Positions 1 through 10,322 of a DNA stretch of 64,000 nt are shown in pieces. Under the pieces are notes generated by a model. It saw only the letters and a program-made list of their open reading frames with translations. It was not told the DNA's origin and did not search any database. The position numbers were made by a program, and so were the translations under genes. The stretch covers positions 42,906,001 through 42,970,000 of the forward strand of contig OX485806.1 in NCBI GenBank assembly GCA_950295325.1. The letters are read 5' to 3'. Numbering within the stretch: the stretch's first letter is position 1; the number at the start of each line of letters is the position of its first letter. Origin of the DNA: Polytrichum commune. Its lineage: Eukaryota > Streptophyta > Polytrichopsida > Polytrichales > Polytrichaceae.

Positions 1-113
1 TTTCCCTCACCTCCTTAATTTTTAATCCACACCCAGACAAGTGAAAATACTAAAGGAGTGAAGGTAGTAAGGGATATGTTTGGTCAAATGAGGGTTGATC
101 GATTCCTCAAAGA

Positions 114-1919
114 ATGCAAGGTAAGACTCGAGCTCACAAGCCAAATTTGGAGTTAGGACTAGGGAAAGTTATACGTAGGAAAAAATTAGCAAAGACTAGT
201 GAAGTTGTAGAAGAGGTGGGAGTTATACTAGAGAATTGTTTGAATGTGGAGACCACTGTTAGTCCTTTAATAGGAAATTTAGAAGTAGAACCTCAACTTG
301 ACAAGGAGGCAACTCCCTCAACGTTGATTGGCGAGACAGAGTTAAAGACTGGAGTGGGTAGAGGGAAGACTTCCATAGGAATTGATATTGGAATAGGAGT
401 AGACGTACCAGTCACCATGGCTCAGATAGGAGAAGGAGGAGTCCCTCCTCCCAGTCCACCCATCGATCCATTGGTGAGGCCGAAAGGTCTCCCAATTTTA
501 GTTCCACAGAACTTGGCCGTGGTGGACATGCCATCCAACCTCCCTAAGCTTTGGTGAACCAAGGATGAGGACCCCTCGAGGCACATGGAGAGATATATTG
601 AGAGGTTAGCTAGTTTTCTTATTACAGATCTAGGGTACTGCTTGGTGTGGTTTCCTACCACACTAGATGGTGAGGCTTACGAGTGGTATAGAGACCATGC
701 AGAGGGTCATTTTAGAGGATGGGATCAAATGCAGAGGGATTTTTTTAATGAATTTAGACTAGAGGTCGGTCAAAGCACCGCATTGAGAGCATTCGCGTTG
801 TTGAAACAAGGAAGGGAAGAGAAAATCTCAGCGTACATTAGAAGGTTTGATTTGGTGTGTACACGCTTCGTGGGCACAATGCTTGATGATGACACACTAA
901 AACAATTCTTCATTCAAGGATTAGAAGTGTGTTAGAGAGGAATCCTCAGACCTTAGCGGACGCTAAGGTGGCAGCTAGGGAGATGGAGCACATAGACAAG
1001 GACTATGAGAGGTTATGGAGGAAGGAGGACGAATCAATCCCTCTATTCATTCCCATTCGTCCGAAGATGGTAGACGGAGAGCTAGGTAGGCACGGGAGTC
1101 AAGCTCCACATGCCCTTACTGATTCAGATCGACGGCCTTTAGCAGTGAGAGAACCAGCTCCATTGTTAGCATTGCTAGCTCCTCGAATAGATCCTCACCT
1201 AAAAGATGTAGAGAGAAGATTCGGTGCTAGCCAGTTGGGATTTCAGGAGGCCATGATGAAGCAGATGCAGAGTTTGACCGATCAGATGTCATTGATGATT
1301 AAGAGTCAACAACCAGGTCCTCCTCCAACAGTTGAGTCGAGTAGACATGCTTCAGGATTGTGTTGTGTACAATTAGGGTAATTATAGGGGACCTCCTTCT
1401 AGAGGACAGGCTGGTCAGAATGCTGAAAGAAAAGAATTCCATCATTTTTGTGGAAGATGGTACGCACAGAGTCAATGTTGGTCTGAAGGTCAGAATTATG
1501 GGTGTAGCAATTGTGGAGGAAATCATCCTTCAGACGAGTGTCGTTAACCTGACAAGGTCATTAGAATGCCTCAACCGGTGGCCAATCCATACCAACAGGC
1601 TAGAGACAACATGTGAGGTTCCAAGCCATAGGGTGGACCTCCTAATGAGCTTAGGCCGCCAAATCTCTATTATGACCATAGAAATGCTAGGCTGACATTC
1701 CATCCACCAGCTGGGTTGCAAACCGCTAACGGCTACATCCCCATTCAGAATAGACCAGCGAGTCCACAACCTCACAACAATAGGAGGCATGGTCCACCTA
1801 ATGAACCGGGTCCATCGAACTCTCAGAATGTCAGGTTTATGGATGGTACCGTGGACGACCATCCGGATGAGTATTTTATTCTCCAGTGCCACCAGGAAAA
1901 GAACAGAACTAGTGGCCTC
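114..1919 (+). pseudogene. Gypsy-A copy 1 gag, broken
   Basis: Capsid-type gag of an LTR retrotransposon, which would assemble virus-like particles. The region 585-920 encodes a typical retrotransposon gag core (WFPTTLDGEAYEWYRDH, then a stretch rich in conserved aromatic residues). The frame opened at 114 is stopped by TGA at 555-557, where the other copy reads a glycine codon. A deletion at about 917-925, relative to copy 2, shifts the frame after QGLEVC. Cysteine-rich remnants follow around 1340-1560 (compare the zinc-knuckle-like stretch in copy 2 at 56215-56530). Coding potential ends where an LTR-C fragment enters at 1920. The start at 114 (MQGKTR) is shared with copy 2 at 47958; a second conserved ATG, MAQ, lies at 417. 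Confidence 0.75.
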
Positions 1920-2690
1920 TGGTAAGCTCACATTCTTCCTTCCCCCCCCAAGCTGGAAGAAAGGCCGGGAAGCAAGAGGCCGAAGGTGAGCGGGAAGCGA
2001 AGGCCGGTGGTGTGAACAAACGGCCAAGTGGATGAACGGGACTGAGGGGAACATTGGTGAACGCATGGGAACGGCAATCACGAGCCGGCGAACGGGAATG
2101 AAGATCGGGAACGCAGGAACGACCACCGGGACCGGGGAACATCGCGGCCCAGGGGAGCTTACGAAGCAAGGGGAACCAAGGGAACGTGCGTGGTGTAAAG
2201 GGGTGAGAACAGGAGCAGCCAAGGGAGCGACCCACCCGACTACTGTAAATGGAAACAGGGTCTAGGCCGAGAACCGAACGGGTGGTCAGTCCCTATTTAT
2301 AGGGCACATGACCGAATTAAAGGATGAATGTAGGAGGATAAATGAATAAGTACCTAAATAGATATCAAGGGGTATGTAGCTAGGAAAGACATTTTAATTA
2401 AAGTAGATTGATGAAATTAGACTTAGGGCCTTTAATTCAGACTATATTTAGATACATGGCTAATTTTAGCCAAAAGCTAACATTTACAAAAATCCATAAA
2501 TAACTAAGATGTAAACACTATAAAAGGAGGCCCACTTAAGGGCCCTAATACACTTCATTCGCATAAGAAGACTTTACATGAGTGTCCGAGCTCCCGAGTC
2601 CCGAGTCTTGAGTTCGCTATTGACACCCGCGGTGCGCTAGATAGAAAATCGGCACCCTCGGTGCACTTAAGTCAAATTGGCACCCACGGT
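1920..2690 (+). mobile_element. LTR-C fragment inserted in Gypsy-A gag
   Basis: This stretch interrupts Gypsy-A between a GTGGCCTC context and AATGCTAATGTAAT, which are contiguous in copy 2 at about 56884-56905. It is the reverse complement of the outer end of the LTR-C at 21060-23624: the shared parts are the G/A-rich GGGAACG repeats, the TATA region and three GCACC...GGTGC units near 2625-2690. Flanks CCTCT and TCTCC may be a decayed 5-bp duplication of CCTCC. Confidence 0.7.
2519..2525 (+). promoter_or_regulatory. TATA box of LTR-C fragment
   Basis: TATAAAA followed by GGAGGCCC. The LTR-C copy on the opposite strand has the equivalent TATATAAAGGGG at 22971-22982. Both are followed after 75-100 bp by GCACC/GGTGC repeat units, so those repeats are probably transcribed. 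Confidence 0.55.
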
Positions 2691-2693
2691 CTC

Positions 2694-2979
2694 CAAATGC
2701 TAATGTAATTATCTATGAGTTGAAAAATATGGATGAGGGAACCACACACGAGGCTCCGGCATTAGCAGTCACCACTAGAGCAATGAGAGGCAACATTCAA
2801 GCTGAGAAAGAAATGAAGGGACAAGTGGACTACTCATTGGACGAGGTTCCCAATCTTTCGGATTTGGGGAAAGTAGCTAAGACAGCTAGGAGAACCGCCA
2901 GGGCTCTAGAGAAAGAGAACCACATTCTCAAGGATAGAGACAGGCCACCTAGGGTCCACGACTTAGAAGCGAGCGAGAT
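2694..2979 (+). pseudogene. Gypsy-A copy 1 gag-protease linker, first segment
   Basis: Encodes an acidic linker (start MKNMDEGTTHEAPALAVTTR at 2720) that aligns with copy 2 at about 56905-57175, where the equivalent reads DEGTPHEALALAV. The reading frame is open until the LTR-A insertion at about 2980. No catalytic motif lies in this part. Confidence 0.7.
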
Positions 2980-4429
2980 GGTGCCCACATGTGTTCTTAA
3001 CCTAGGATCTTATTAGGATTTATACCTTGATGTTTACTTAAGTATTTGAAAAGATAAAAAGAGTGATGCATGGCATTTAGGATTTGCAATTGAATTTAAG
3101 ATTGAAGTAGGAATTATGATGGGATTTTAGTCTCGAGTGGATTTTGACTGAAACATGCTCGGGGACAAGCTCCGTGTAAAAGAGCTAGAAACCGTAGGGT
3201 GGAATTGTGGTGTGTTTTGACTTAGTTTAGGCCTTAATTAATTATTTCAAGTCCAAGCTTCAACGGCTTAAGGAAAGGGGTTGAGGGTTATCCCCAAGGA
3301 CTTGTCTTTGTTTTTGGGTGATTAGTTGGTTCGGCGGGCATCACTGTTCGCATTGGGCTTTGAGTGTCATCCATTTTAGGCTTGGTCATTAGCTGTTCAA
3401 AGGGGGGAGGCCGTCTTGGTTGAGGATTAGAGCCTGGATCTCCGGATCCAGTGCTGGGAGGCTCCCTGGGCTACTGGGCAGAGTGCCGAAAAACCTCTGG
3501 CTCTCTCTTCTCGGCTCGACTGGAGGCGCCGCTCCTAGGAGGGCCGGTCCGGTGTGGCGATGGTGGCTAGCTGGAGTTAGAGGGGACTGAAGCATGAGAG
3601 CTTGCCGCCAGGTAGAGGCTGGCGGTATGTTTGAACATTGGATGCACTCCGAAGAGTTGACGGGGAGTTTGAATTTACACCAAGGAACCTAGAGGTAGGG
3701 AATTGGGAGGCCGACATCCAACTGGGCTAAGTGGTGCAATCGAAACAGAGGCAGGGGAAAGAGGGTGAATTATCACCGCCACCGAGGGCGGCCATTCCCT
3801 GGTTGGCAATGCAGTTATTTGTGTGAAGAGGATGTAAGGCCGTAGCAAAGAATGAAGGGCAAATTTCAGCCAGAAGGCAAAAATCGGAATTCAATCAACA
3901 TCTAGCAGAAGGCGGCTGAAATGTGAGGCCTGGATTGGGGAATGTGGGATTCGGGGTGCAGTGTAAGGTGTGTGGCTGGAGGGGATCAGGAATTAGGAGC
4001 AATTCCACTCCTCAAGCAAAGAGAGAAGAGGCTAGAGCTCGCGTTCATGCCAGCACCTCCGAGTTGGTTGGCATTCGGTGCAGCAATGTGTGGACCAGTG
4101 AGGGAAAGGAGCCACAGATCCGAGGATGCCTCTGGGATTAAGTGTGGGGGTCTGCCAGGTGTGAAGGGCCAGCCACATTACGTGTGCGGAGTTGGCCAAC
4201 AGTTTCTTTCTACAGCTCATGGAGGCCGAGAGGCAGACTCGCAACCAGGGGAGACTGCAATTGCTGTAGAGCCGAGGAAAGAAGCCACAACCAGTGGTTG
4301 GGTTGGGCTTGGGTTCAGTTGCCAAGTGGAAGGGATTTGAGGTAGGAAGGGTTAGCCATTAAAACCCTTAAGCAGGTTGGGCCGCTTGGGATAATTACAT
4401 AATTAACATAGCATTAGGTTAGGCTTGGG

Positions 4430-5018
4430 CCCAAATACGCAACTCCCGTATTATATGGTTATGATTATAATCACTTATAATGCATTTTAGTCCAATATTG
4501 AGTGATACAATTTGTTTTAATGTAGGAAACCCTTGTAGCCCTTCTAACAAGGAATCCAAAAATGTAATTATATATAGGAAATGAATATATTTTGAAGCAT
4601 ATAATTGCATTAAAAACCTAATTATATTATTTTTTTAATACATGTACCATAGGTCAAACTACCCAACTTTTTAGATTTTTTAATAAAATTTTAACATTGT
4701 GAATGAATTATAATTTTAATGGGAGGCAACTATTCGTGGCTTATAATTTTAATGGGAGGCTTAATAAATATGCAACCCAACTTTTTTTTCATCTCATTTA
4801 TTTAAGTTGGTCTTCACCCAACCTTTTTTTCATCTCATTTTATTTAATTTGGTCTTTGCCCAACTTTTTTTTCATCTCATTTTATTTAATTTGGTTTTCA
4901 CTCAAACTTTTGATCATATTAATTTGATATAATTTGATATAGTTTTTACAAAAATTGTCCTCTAAGCCGTTTTAAGTACGATGCCCCCTGCGTATAATAT
5001 GGGAGTTGCGTACCCGGG
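4430..5018. mobile_element. AT-rich MITE with 8-bp target duplication
   Basis: Terminal inverted repeats of about 26 bp: the left end reads CCCAAATACGCAACTCCC and the reverse complement of the right end reads CCCGGGTACGCAACTCCC, and the match continues into TATTATA. The element is flanked by direct repeats GGCTTGGG at 4422-4429 and 5019-5026. There is no coding region; the interior is very AT-rich. An 8-bp duplication fits hAT; if the neighbouring base is counted (A versus G) a 9-bp MULE-like duplication is nearly possible. Confidence 0.8.
4772..4915. repeat. Short tandem repeat, about 50-bp unit
   Basis: Three to four imperfect units of the type CAACTTTTTTTTCATCTC followed by ATTTTATTTAATTTGGTCTT lie inside the MITE. 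A 30-bp pair (TATAATTTTAATGGGAGGC) directly precedes them at about 4709-4760. Confidence 0.75.
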
Positions 5019-5251
5019 GGCTTGGGTTGTGCCGGAAGGGGTGGAATTTCCTCAATGTTAATTAGATCACCAGTATTGATGAATACTGTGTGCCCAAAAG
5101 ATTAATAAGGAGAGTAATCCCTACACTTCACCGATTACCATCCATGCAACAACGTTGTCACACATTTCTAAAACCTACAAAGAGAGTGTAACGGAGGATC
5201 CCTCACCCGGACTCAGACGCACTTAAGGGTGGGGGAGATTCTGGGCTCACA

Positions 5252-5401
5252 ACCCATGATTCCAAGGGAGGAATTTGATGGAGTGACAAAAGTGGGGGCA
5301 GAGAAGCCCAATGGATATGACTTATGGACTGACCTTTGTTTGCTCAAGGCCGATATCACCTTCGGACAATTGTTGGAAATATCACCCATGGCTCGTAAGA
5401 C
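5252..5401 (+). pseudogene. Gypsy-A copy 1 linker, second segment
   Basis: Encodes EFDGVTKVGAEKPNGYDLWT and LLKADITFGQLLEISPMARK, matching copy 2 at about 57215-57335. The segment stops at the target site AAGAC (5397-5401) of the reversed LTR-A and resumes at 16221. Confidence 0.8.
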
Positions 5402-6097
5402 TATGAGCTAGGATCACCCTCACCCTTAAATGCGTCTTAGTCCAGTGAGGGATCCCCATTGCACATGTCAATCAGCTTGGCCCAAGGAGGCGAACCCATC
5501 CATGCTACTCAGAAGCTGGTGCATGTAGCACATTTTTTTATTAATTCCTTTACCTCAAGTATTAACAAATACTTAGGTTTTTCATCACACAAAATCAACT
5601 TACACCCAATCCTACAACCCTACTCTCTAATGTAATGATTACAACTTTTTCCACACTTACATTTATTATCTGCTCAATTAGAAGTCATGTGAACATTCTG
5701 GTTGGATTAACTCCTTAACCAGGCTATCCCTTACAAGGGTGACCCCTAGCTATCCTGAAATACTAAACATTGTGCCATGTTGGCTCTAACTCAACTGTCG
5801 ACCAGCCTCAGTGCGAACCAGAGTTCCCCAGCCCACTTTCGGCCATCCACAACTTGTGTTTCCTGGTCGCAGGGTGCACCATTGCCTCCCCTTCCCTCTT
5901 GTTGTTGTCCGCCAACACTCTATCGGCCTTCAGTCCACCTGTGTAGGATCCAGGTAAAGCTCAGCATGGATTTCCACCCCTGGTTCCTTCGACCTTGCCC
6001 TGGACTGGTAGAATTCTTGAGTCAATCTATGATGGCTCCACTGCCTCAGTTTCACCCAAGCAATCCCTCCCTTTTCTTCCCATTTCACAGAGTGCAC

Positions 6098-9063
6098 TGT
6101 GGTACTTTTGGGCCACCCCCTTTCGAGGGAGCCTAAAAGTATCACACAAGCCCTTCGGTGAAGGTGGCCTGCACTTGCAGGCGCCCAAGCCGAACCCGGA
6201 TGATAGGTGTATAACGTGAGTAGTTAGATTTTTAAAGGAGATTAAATATGCGTCATAGTACCTCCGGAGGTTGGGCCTTAGTTTTTTACTAGTGTGGCTC
6301 TAAATTCCACTAACCAATTTCATATCTAGTTCTAGCCTTAACCTACAACCTATTCTACGCGCAGACGCACCAGCCTTGAAACCAAGGCAATCCTAATTTG
6401 TGAATTAGGATGGTTCTGATACACACCAACCGGGTGTGACTCATACCACCCTAGCTCAATGAACGGAATAACGACAATTTGATGGACCATTTAATTCTTC
6501 CTATTTCTTTACTTAGTTCTATTTAGTTTTCTAAGCGGGGGAACTTGGCCTAAGTCCCACCCTTCACAGAAATTCCTTCTTAATTACTTACTTTCGTTTG
6601 CACCTCCTACTTCACTATATTCACATATTAGGCATCACCCCTTACCTGGTTGGTGCACCTCTTACCTCGGAACCTTCTAAGGCCTCGTACAGGTCCTTTG
6701 AAGGTTGAGTGACATCTCAAACCCATTCAAACATCAATGGTTCGAAAGGTGGTATCATTCTACTGAGTTAAGTTTCCGATTCGACTATCTTGCCAACAAG
6801 GGTTCACGATTTATTTTATATGTTTTGATTGTTAAATGTGTTTACACTGGATAGACCACGAAATGCAACTCAATGGGACCAGGGTGACGGGCGACCTGTA
6901 GGTTCAACCTGTTGCGCAATCTTCATAAATTGGGGCCATTACTCCCAATCTATGGGCCAACAACATAACAGTGGATTCGCGGGTCATTAATTCCACCTTT
7001 CCACCAACAACATTAAGAGTGGTTATATCGGTGATTAATCCGACTTACCACACACGAAACTTGCTAATAAATGAAGCTACTACCACAAAACATACCAAGG
7101 ACCCCGAAAACAATGGAATTGGGTATTCCATTGGCGGTCAAGTGGTCAAGCCACTTGACCTTACGAGATAGGTGAGTGGGTTTAGATATGCGTACCTTAG
7201 CCGCGCTCCCTCCAACCCTAAATGGAAGGCTAGCGTTAGTAAATTTACCTCAATTCTCCTCGGTTGATTTGGGCTCGATGTAGGCCGAGCCGCTACCTCC
7301 TTCCTTGCTCCACTTCCCGAGCGTCGACCTTGCCTCCTTCTTTGTAACTAGTTTGGTAGTAAGCGTATCTTAGTTAACAATTAAAATATAAAGTATTTAT
7401 TTTGCACTATAATTTAATCCTAAGCATAATATTTATACTTAGTGCACCTAATTATCTTTCCAATGATCTAAAAATCAGTTTAATCGGATAAGAATTGCAA
7501 AAGTTATGAGGGTTGGAAGTATGAGGTCGATTCAACCGACCCTTCCAACCCACCTATCTAACTTCTAACTTCAAAAATTCATAGCACATTCCTTACCATT
7601 AGGATCTAGGCTTTCCTTATACCATTGGAAAGCTATAAACAAGTTCTAACAAGAAAAATTATGACATCAGCAAGTTAAGCTAATAGAAATTCAGCAGACT
7701 CCTTGTAACACAACAGTCAATCAAGAAGGCTTAAACTATATATCTCGCCTTCAACAATTCATATCTAATTCAAATTACTCAAATAAAACGTTCTATATGA
7801 CCCTGGTGAGATATTAAAAATATGTATTTGATAAAAATATGTGATTAGAAGGGTAAGCTGAAGTGAACCCAGCAGATCCTCTGTAATGCAGCAGTCAACC
7901 AAAAGTTCTCAAACTATGTGTCCCATCTTCCACAATTCATATCTAATTCAAATCATGCTCAAATCAAATGTTCTAAGCCATTTTGAAAAGCTACACAAAA
8001 GTTCTACTTGGGAAAAATATAACTTCTTAGAATTAAAATTCCTATTGGGCTCACAGGTCTTATCCAGCAGCCGCTACCCACAAGACCACCCAGTTTTTTC
8101 TACTCCATCTTTGGAAATCCATAACTAATTGTCATCTTAACCAAATCACAAATGGGAAACGGCTATGGATAGCTATATGAAATATCTCTAAGAGAAAAAT
8201 GATAAGTATTTTGTTCTAGCTTCTGAACTAAGCTTTTAGGGCATTGGCAGATGAGGTCTACAATGCCTCCACTTACAATTCTACCATCCAACCTACCTCT
8301 ATAAAAGAAGGAATAATTTTGTTGGTGTGTTAATAAACACACATTCTAACAAGGAGAGAGAGTAGAGGAGGTTCTCAAGCCTTTTTTTTAGGCCATTGAG
8401 AATGCATGCTAAAGAATTTTTTCCTAACTACATTGACGCAGGGCTTCGCCCAAACATTAGAGGAAGAAAGAGTCCTACAAGGTGGAAGGAGGGGTTTTTA
8501 AACCCTCTCACAAAAGGGTCAGACCCCTTTTCCACCGGCTCCATTTTTCAAACCCTTTCCCGAAATTTTGGCTCGGGGGTTTTCCCGATTGAGGTTGCCA
8601 CCCTCTCGCCGAGGTGGCTCCGACGGGAAACCTAGAAATCTTTCTAATTTTTCCGCCATCGAGTTGGCAAGAGGGCAAGTGGGCAAGTAGCCCCTTGCTC
8701 TCTTTCTTTTTGTCTTCAAAAGTCTTCAGGCCGATTTTGTCTTCTTACGCAAAACACCTCCAATAGTCTTGTGTGCCTCACACTAACTAATAAACTAACA
8801 CTTGCTTAGCTAGCATCTACTAACATTTGCTTAATAGCTAGCATCTACTAATATTTGCTTAGCTAGTTGTTTTTACTAGCTAGCATATTTTTTCTACTTT
8901 GCTATCTTCTAGTAGTACTTAGTTTCATTTTGACCTTCCTTCTTCTAGGCTAAATGCTAAATGAACTAATTTTCTCTAAATTCCATATCAATTCTAACTT
9001 TTAATGCTAACATTGTAACTAAAAGTGATCCCGCGGAGTGGTGGACCACTCAAAGGGTTCACA
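6098..9063 (+). mobile_element. Solo LTR-D copy 1
   Basis: A 2966-bp repeat starting TGTGGTACTTTTGGGCC and ending GGGTTCACA, flanked by a perfect 5-bp duplication TGCAC (6093-6097 and 9064-9068). Copies 2 (37904-41541) and 3 (42534-43601) share its sequence and the same 3' end (GATCCCGCGGAGTGG). TG...CA ends, 5-bp duplication and no coding region identify it as a solo LTR. A TATA box (TATAAAAGAAG, 8299) and tandem GCTTAGCTAGCATCTACTAA units (8800-8885) lie near the 3' side. About 1 kb at roughly 6880-7850 is absent from copy 2. Confidence 0.85.
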
Positions 9064-9145
9064 TGCACAATGTCGCCTCCAGATCCCCCAGAGTTCTACA
9101 ATTCAACACAGCCAAGTGAGGCTGAGCAAAATCCCATTCGCATTT
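9064..9145. other. Short unassigned stretch between LTR-D and tandem array
   Basis: After the TGCAC duplication there is an 80-bp stretch that reads as an open frame from ATG at 9070 (MSPPDPPEFYNSTQPSEAEQ) and runs into a stop in the tandem array. It may be LTR-A host sequence or the scar of another gene. Too short to assign. Confidence 0.35.
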
Positions 9146-10208
9146 TGAGGGTTTGAGGTGATTAGAGTTCCAAAAGGCTTAGTTGTGGCTTTTTGATGGT
9201 TATGTAGTTATTAAGCTTAGTTTTGGAGTGGAAAGGTGCTGACTTGAGAGATCCATCCATTCTATGCTTACTTTGAGGTGTTTTGAGTTCCAAAAGGCTT
9301 AGTTGTGGCTTTTTGATGGTTATGTAGTTATTAAGCTTAGTTTTGGAGTGGAAAGGTGTTGACTTGAGAGATCCATCCATTCAAAACTAATTTTGAGGTG
9401 TTTTGAGTTCCAAAAGGCTTAGTTGTGGCTTTTTGATGGTTATGTAGTTATTAAGCTTAGTTTTGGAGTGGAAAGGTGCTGACTTGAGAGATCCATCCAT
9501 TCAAAACTAACTTTGAGGTGTTTTGAGTTCCAAAAGGCTTAGTTGTGGCTTTTTGATGGTTATGTAGTTATTAAGCTTAGTTTTGGAGTGGAGAGGTGCT
9601 GACTTGAGAGATCCATCCATTCAAAACTAACTTTGAGGTGTTTTGAGTTCCAAAAGGCTTAGTTGTGGCTTTTTGATGGTTATGTAGTTATTAAGCTTAG
9701 TTTTGGAGTGGGAAGGTGCTGACTTGAGAGATCCATCCATTCAAAACTAACTTTGAGGTGTTTTGAGTTCCAAAAGGCTTAGTTTTGGCTTTTTGATGGT
9801 TATGTACTTATTTGGCTTAGTTTTGGAGTGGAAAGGTGCTGACTTGAGAGATCCATCCATTCTATGCTTACTTTGAGGTGTTTTGAGTTCCAAAAGGCTT
9901 AGTTGTGGCTTTTTGATGGTTATGTAGTTATTTGGCTTAGTTTTGGAGTGGAAAGGTGCTGACTTGAGAGATCCATCCATTCAAAACTAACTTTGAGGTG
10001 TTTTGAGTTCCAAAGGCTTAGTTTTGGCTTTTTGATGGTTATGTAGTTATTTGGCTTAGTTTTGGAGTGGAAAGGTGCTGACTTGAGAGATCCATCCATT
10101 CAAAACTAACTTTGAGGTGTTTTGAGTTCCAAAAGGCTTAGTTTTGGCTTTTTGATGGTTATGTAGTTATTTGGCTTAGTTTTGGAGTGGAAAGGTACTG
10201 ACTTGAGT
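9146..10208. repeat. 120-bp tandem array, nine units
   Basis: Nine head-to-tail copies of a 120-bp unit; each contains GTTCCAAAAGGCTTAGTTG, GGCTTTTTGATGGTTATG and GACTTGAGAGATCCATCCAT. Unit starts recur at about 9169, 9289, 9409, 9529, 9649, 9769, 9889, 10008 and 10128; one unit is 119 bp. Units differ by few substitutions (for example ATTAAGCTTAG versus ATTTGGCTTAG), so the array is young or homogenised. It ends mid-unit at GACTTGAG, about 115 bp before the Copia gag start. Confidence 0.9.
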
Positions 10209-10322
10209 GTGTAAGAACCTTGAATTAATTCCAAAGTTTAAAATCAAATTCTAAATTTTTTCGAGGGTTTTTTAGCCCTCGTGGTACATTAAGTGAGTGG
10301 GAGATTGCATTTGAGTTGCAAA

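Larger units (their letters stand above)
2980..5251 (+). mobile_element. Solo LTR-A in Gypsy-A copy 1
   Basis: Begins TGGTGCCCACATG, which is the LTR-A 5' end lacking its first about 13 bases (TGTGAGCCCAATA). It ends with the conserved U5 block (CGGACTCAGACGC, AAGGGTGGGGG) and GGGCTCACA at 5251. Subtracting the MITE at 4430-5018 leaves about 1.67 kb, near the 1733 bp of the clean solo copy at 39396. No internal coding region is present, so it is a solo LTR. Open frames inside are chance. Confidence 0.75.

Noticed and set aside
5777-6219. Pro/Ser-rich ORFs in 5777-6219, and similar ones at 39982-40355 and 44258-44510
   Set aside because: All lie inside LTR-A and are not conserved between LTR-A copies.
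9162-9980. Minus-strand 40-residue peptide repeat (MDGSLKSAPFHSKTK) across the 120-bp array
   Set aside because: The period is a multiple of three, so frames stay open by chance. Most units bring in-frame stops at the TCAAAACTAAC joint and no start or splice context is seen.
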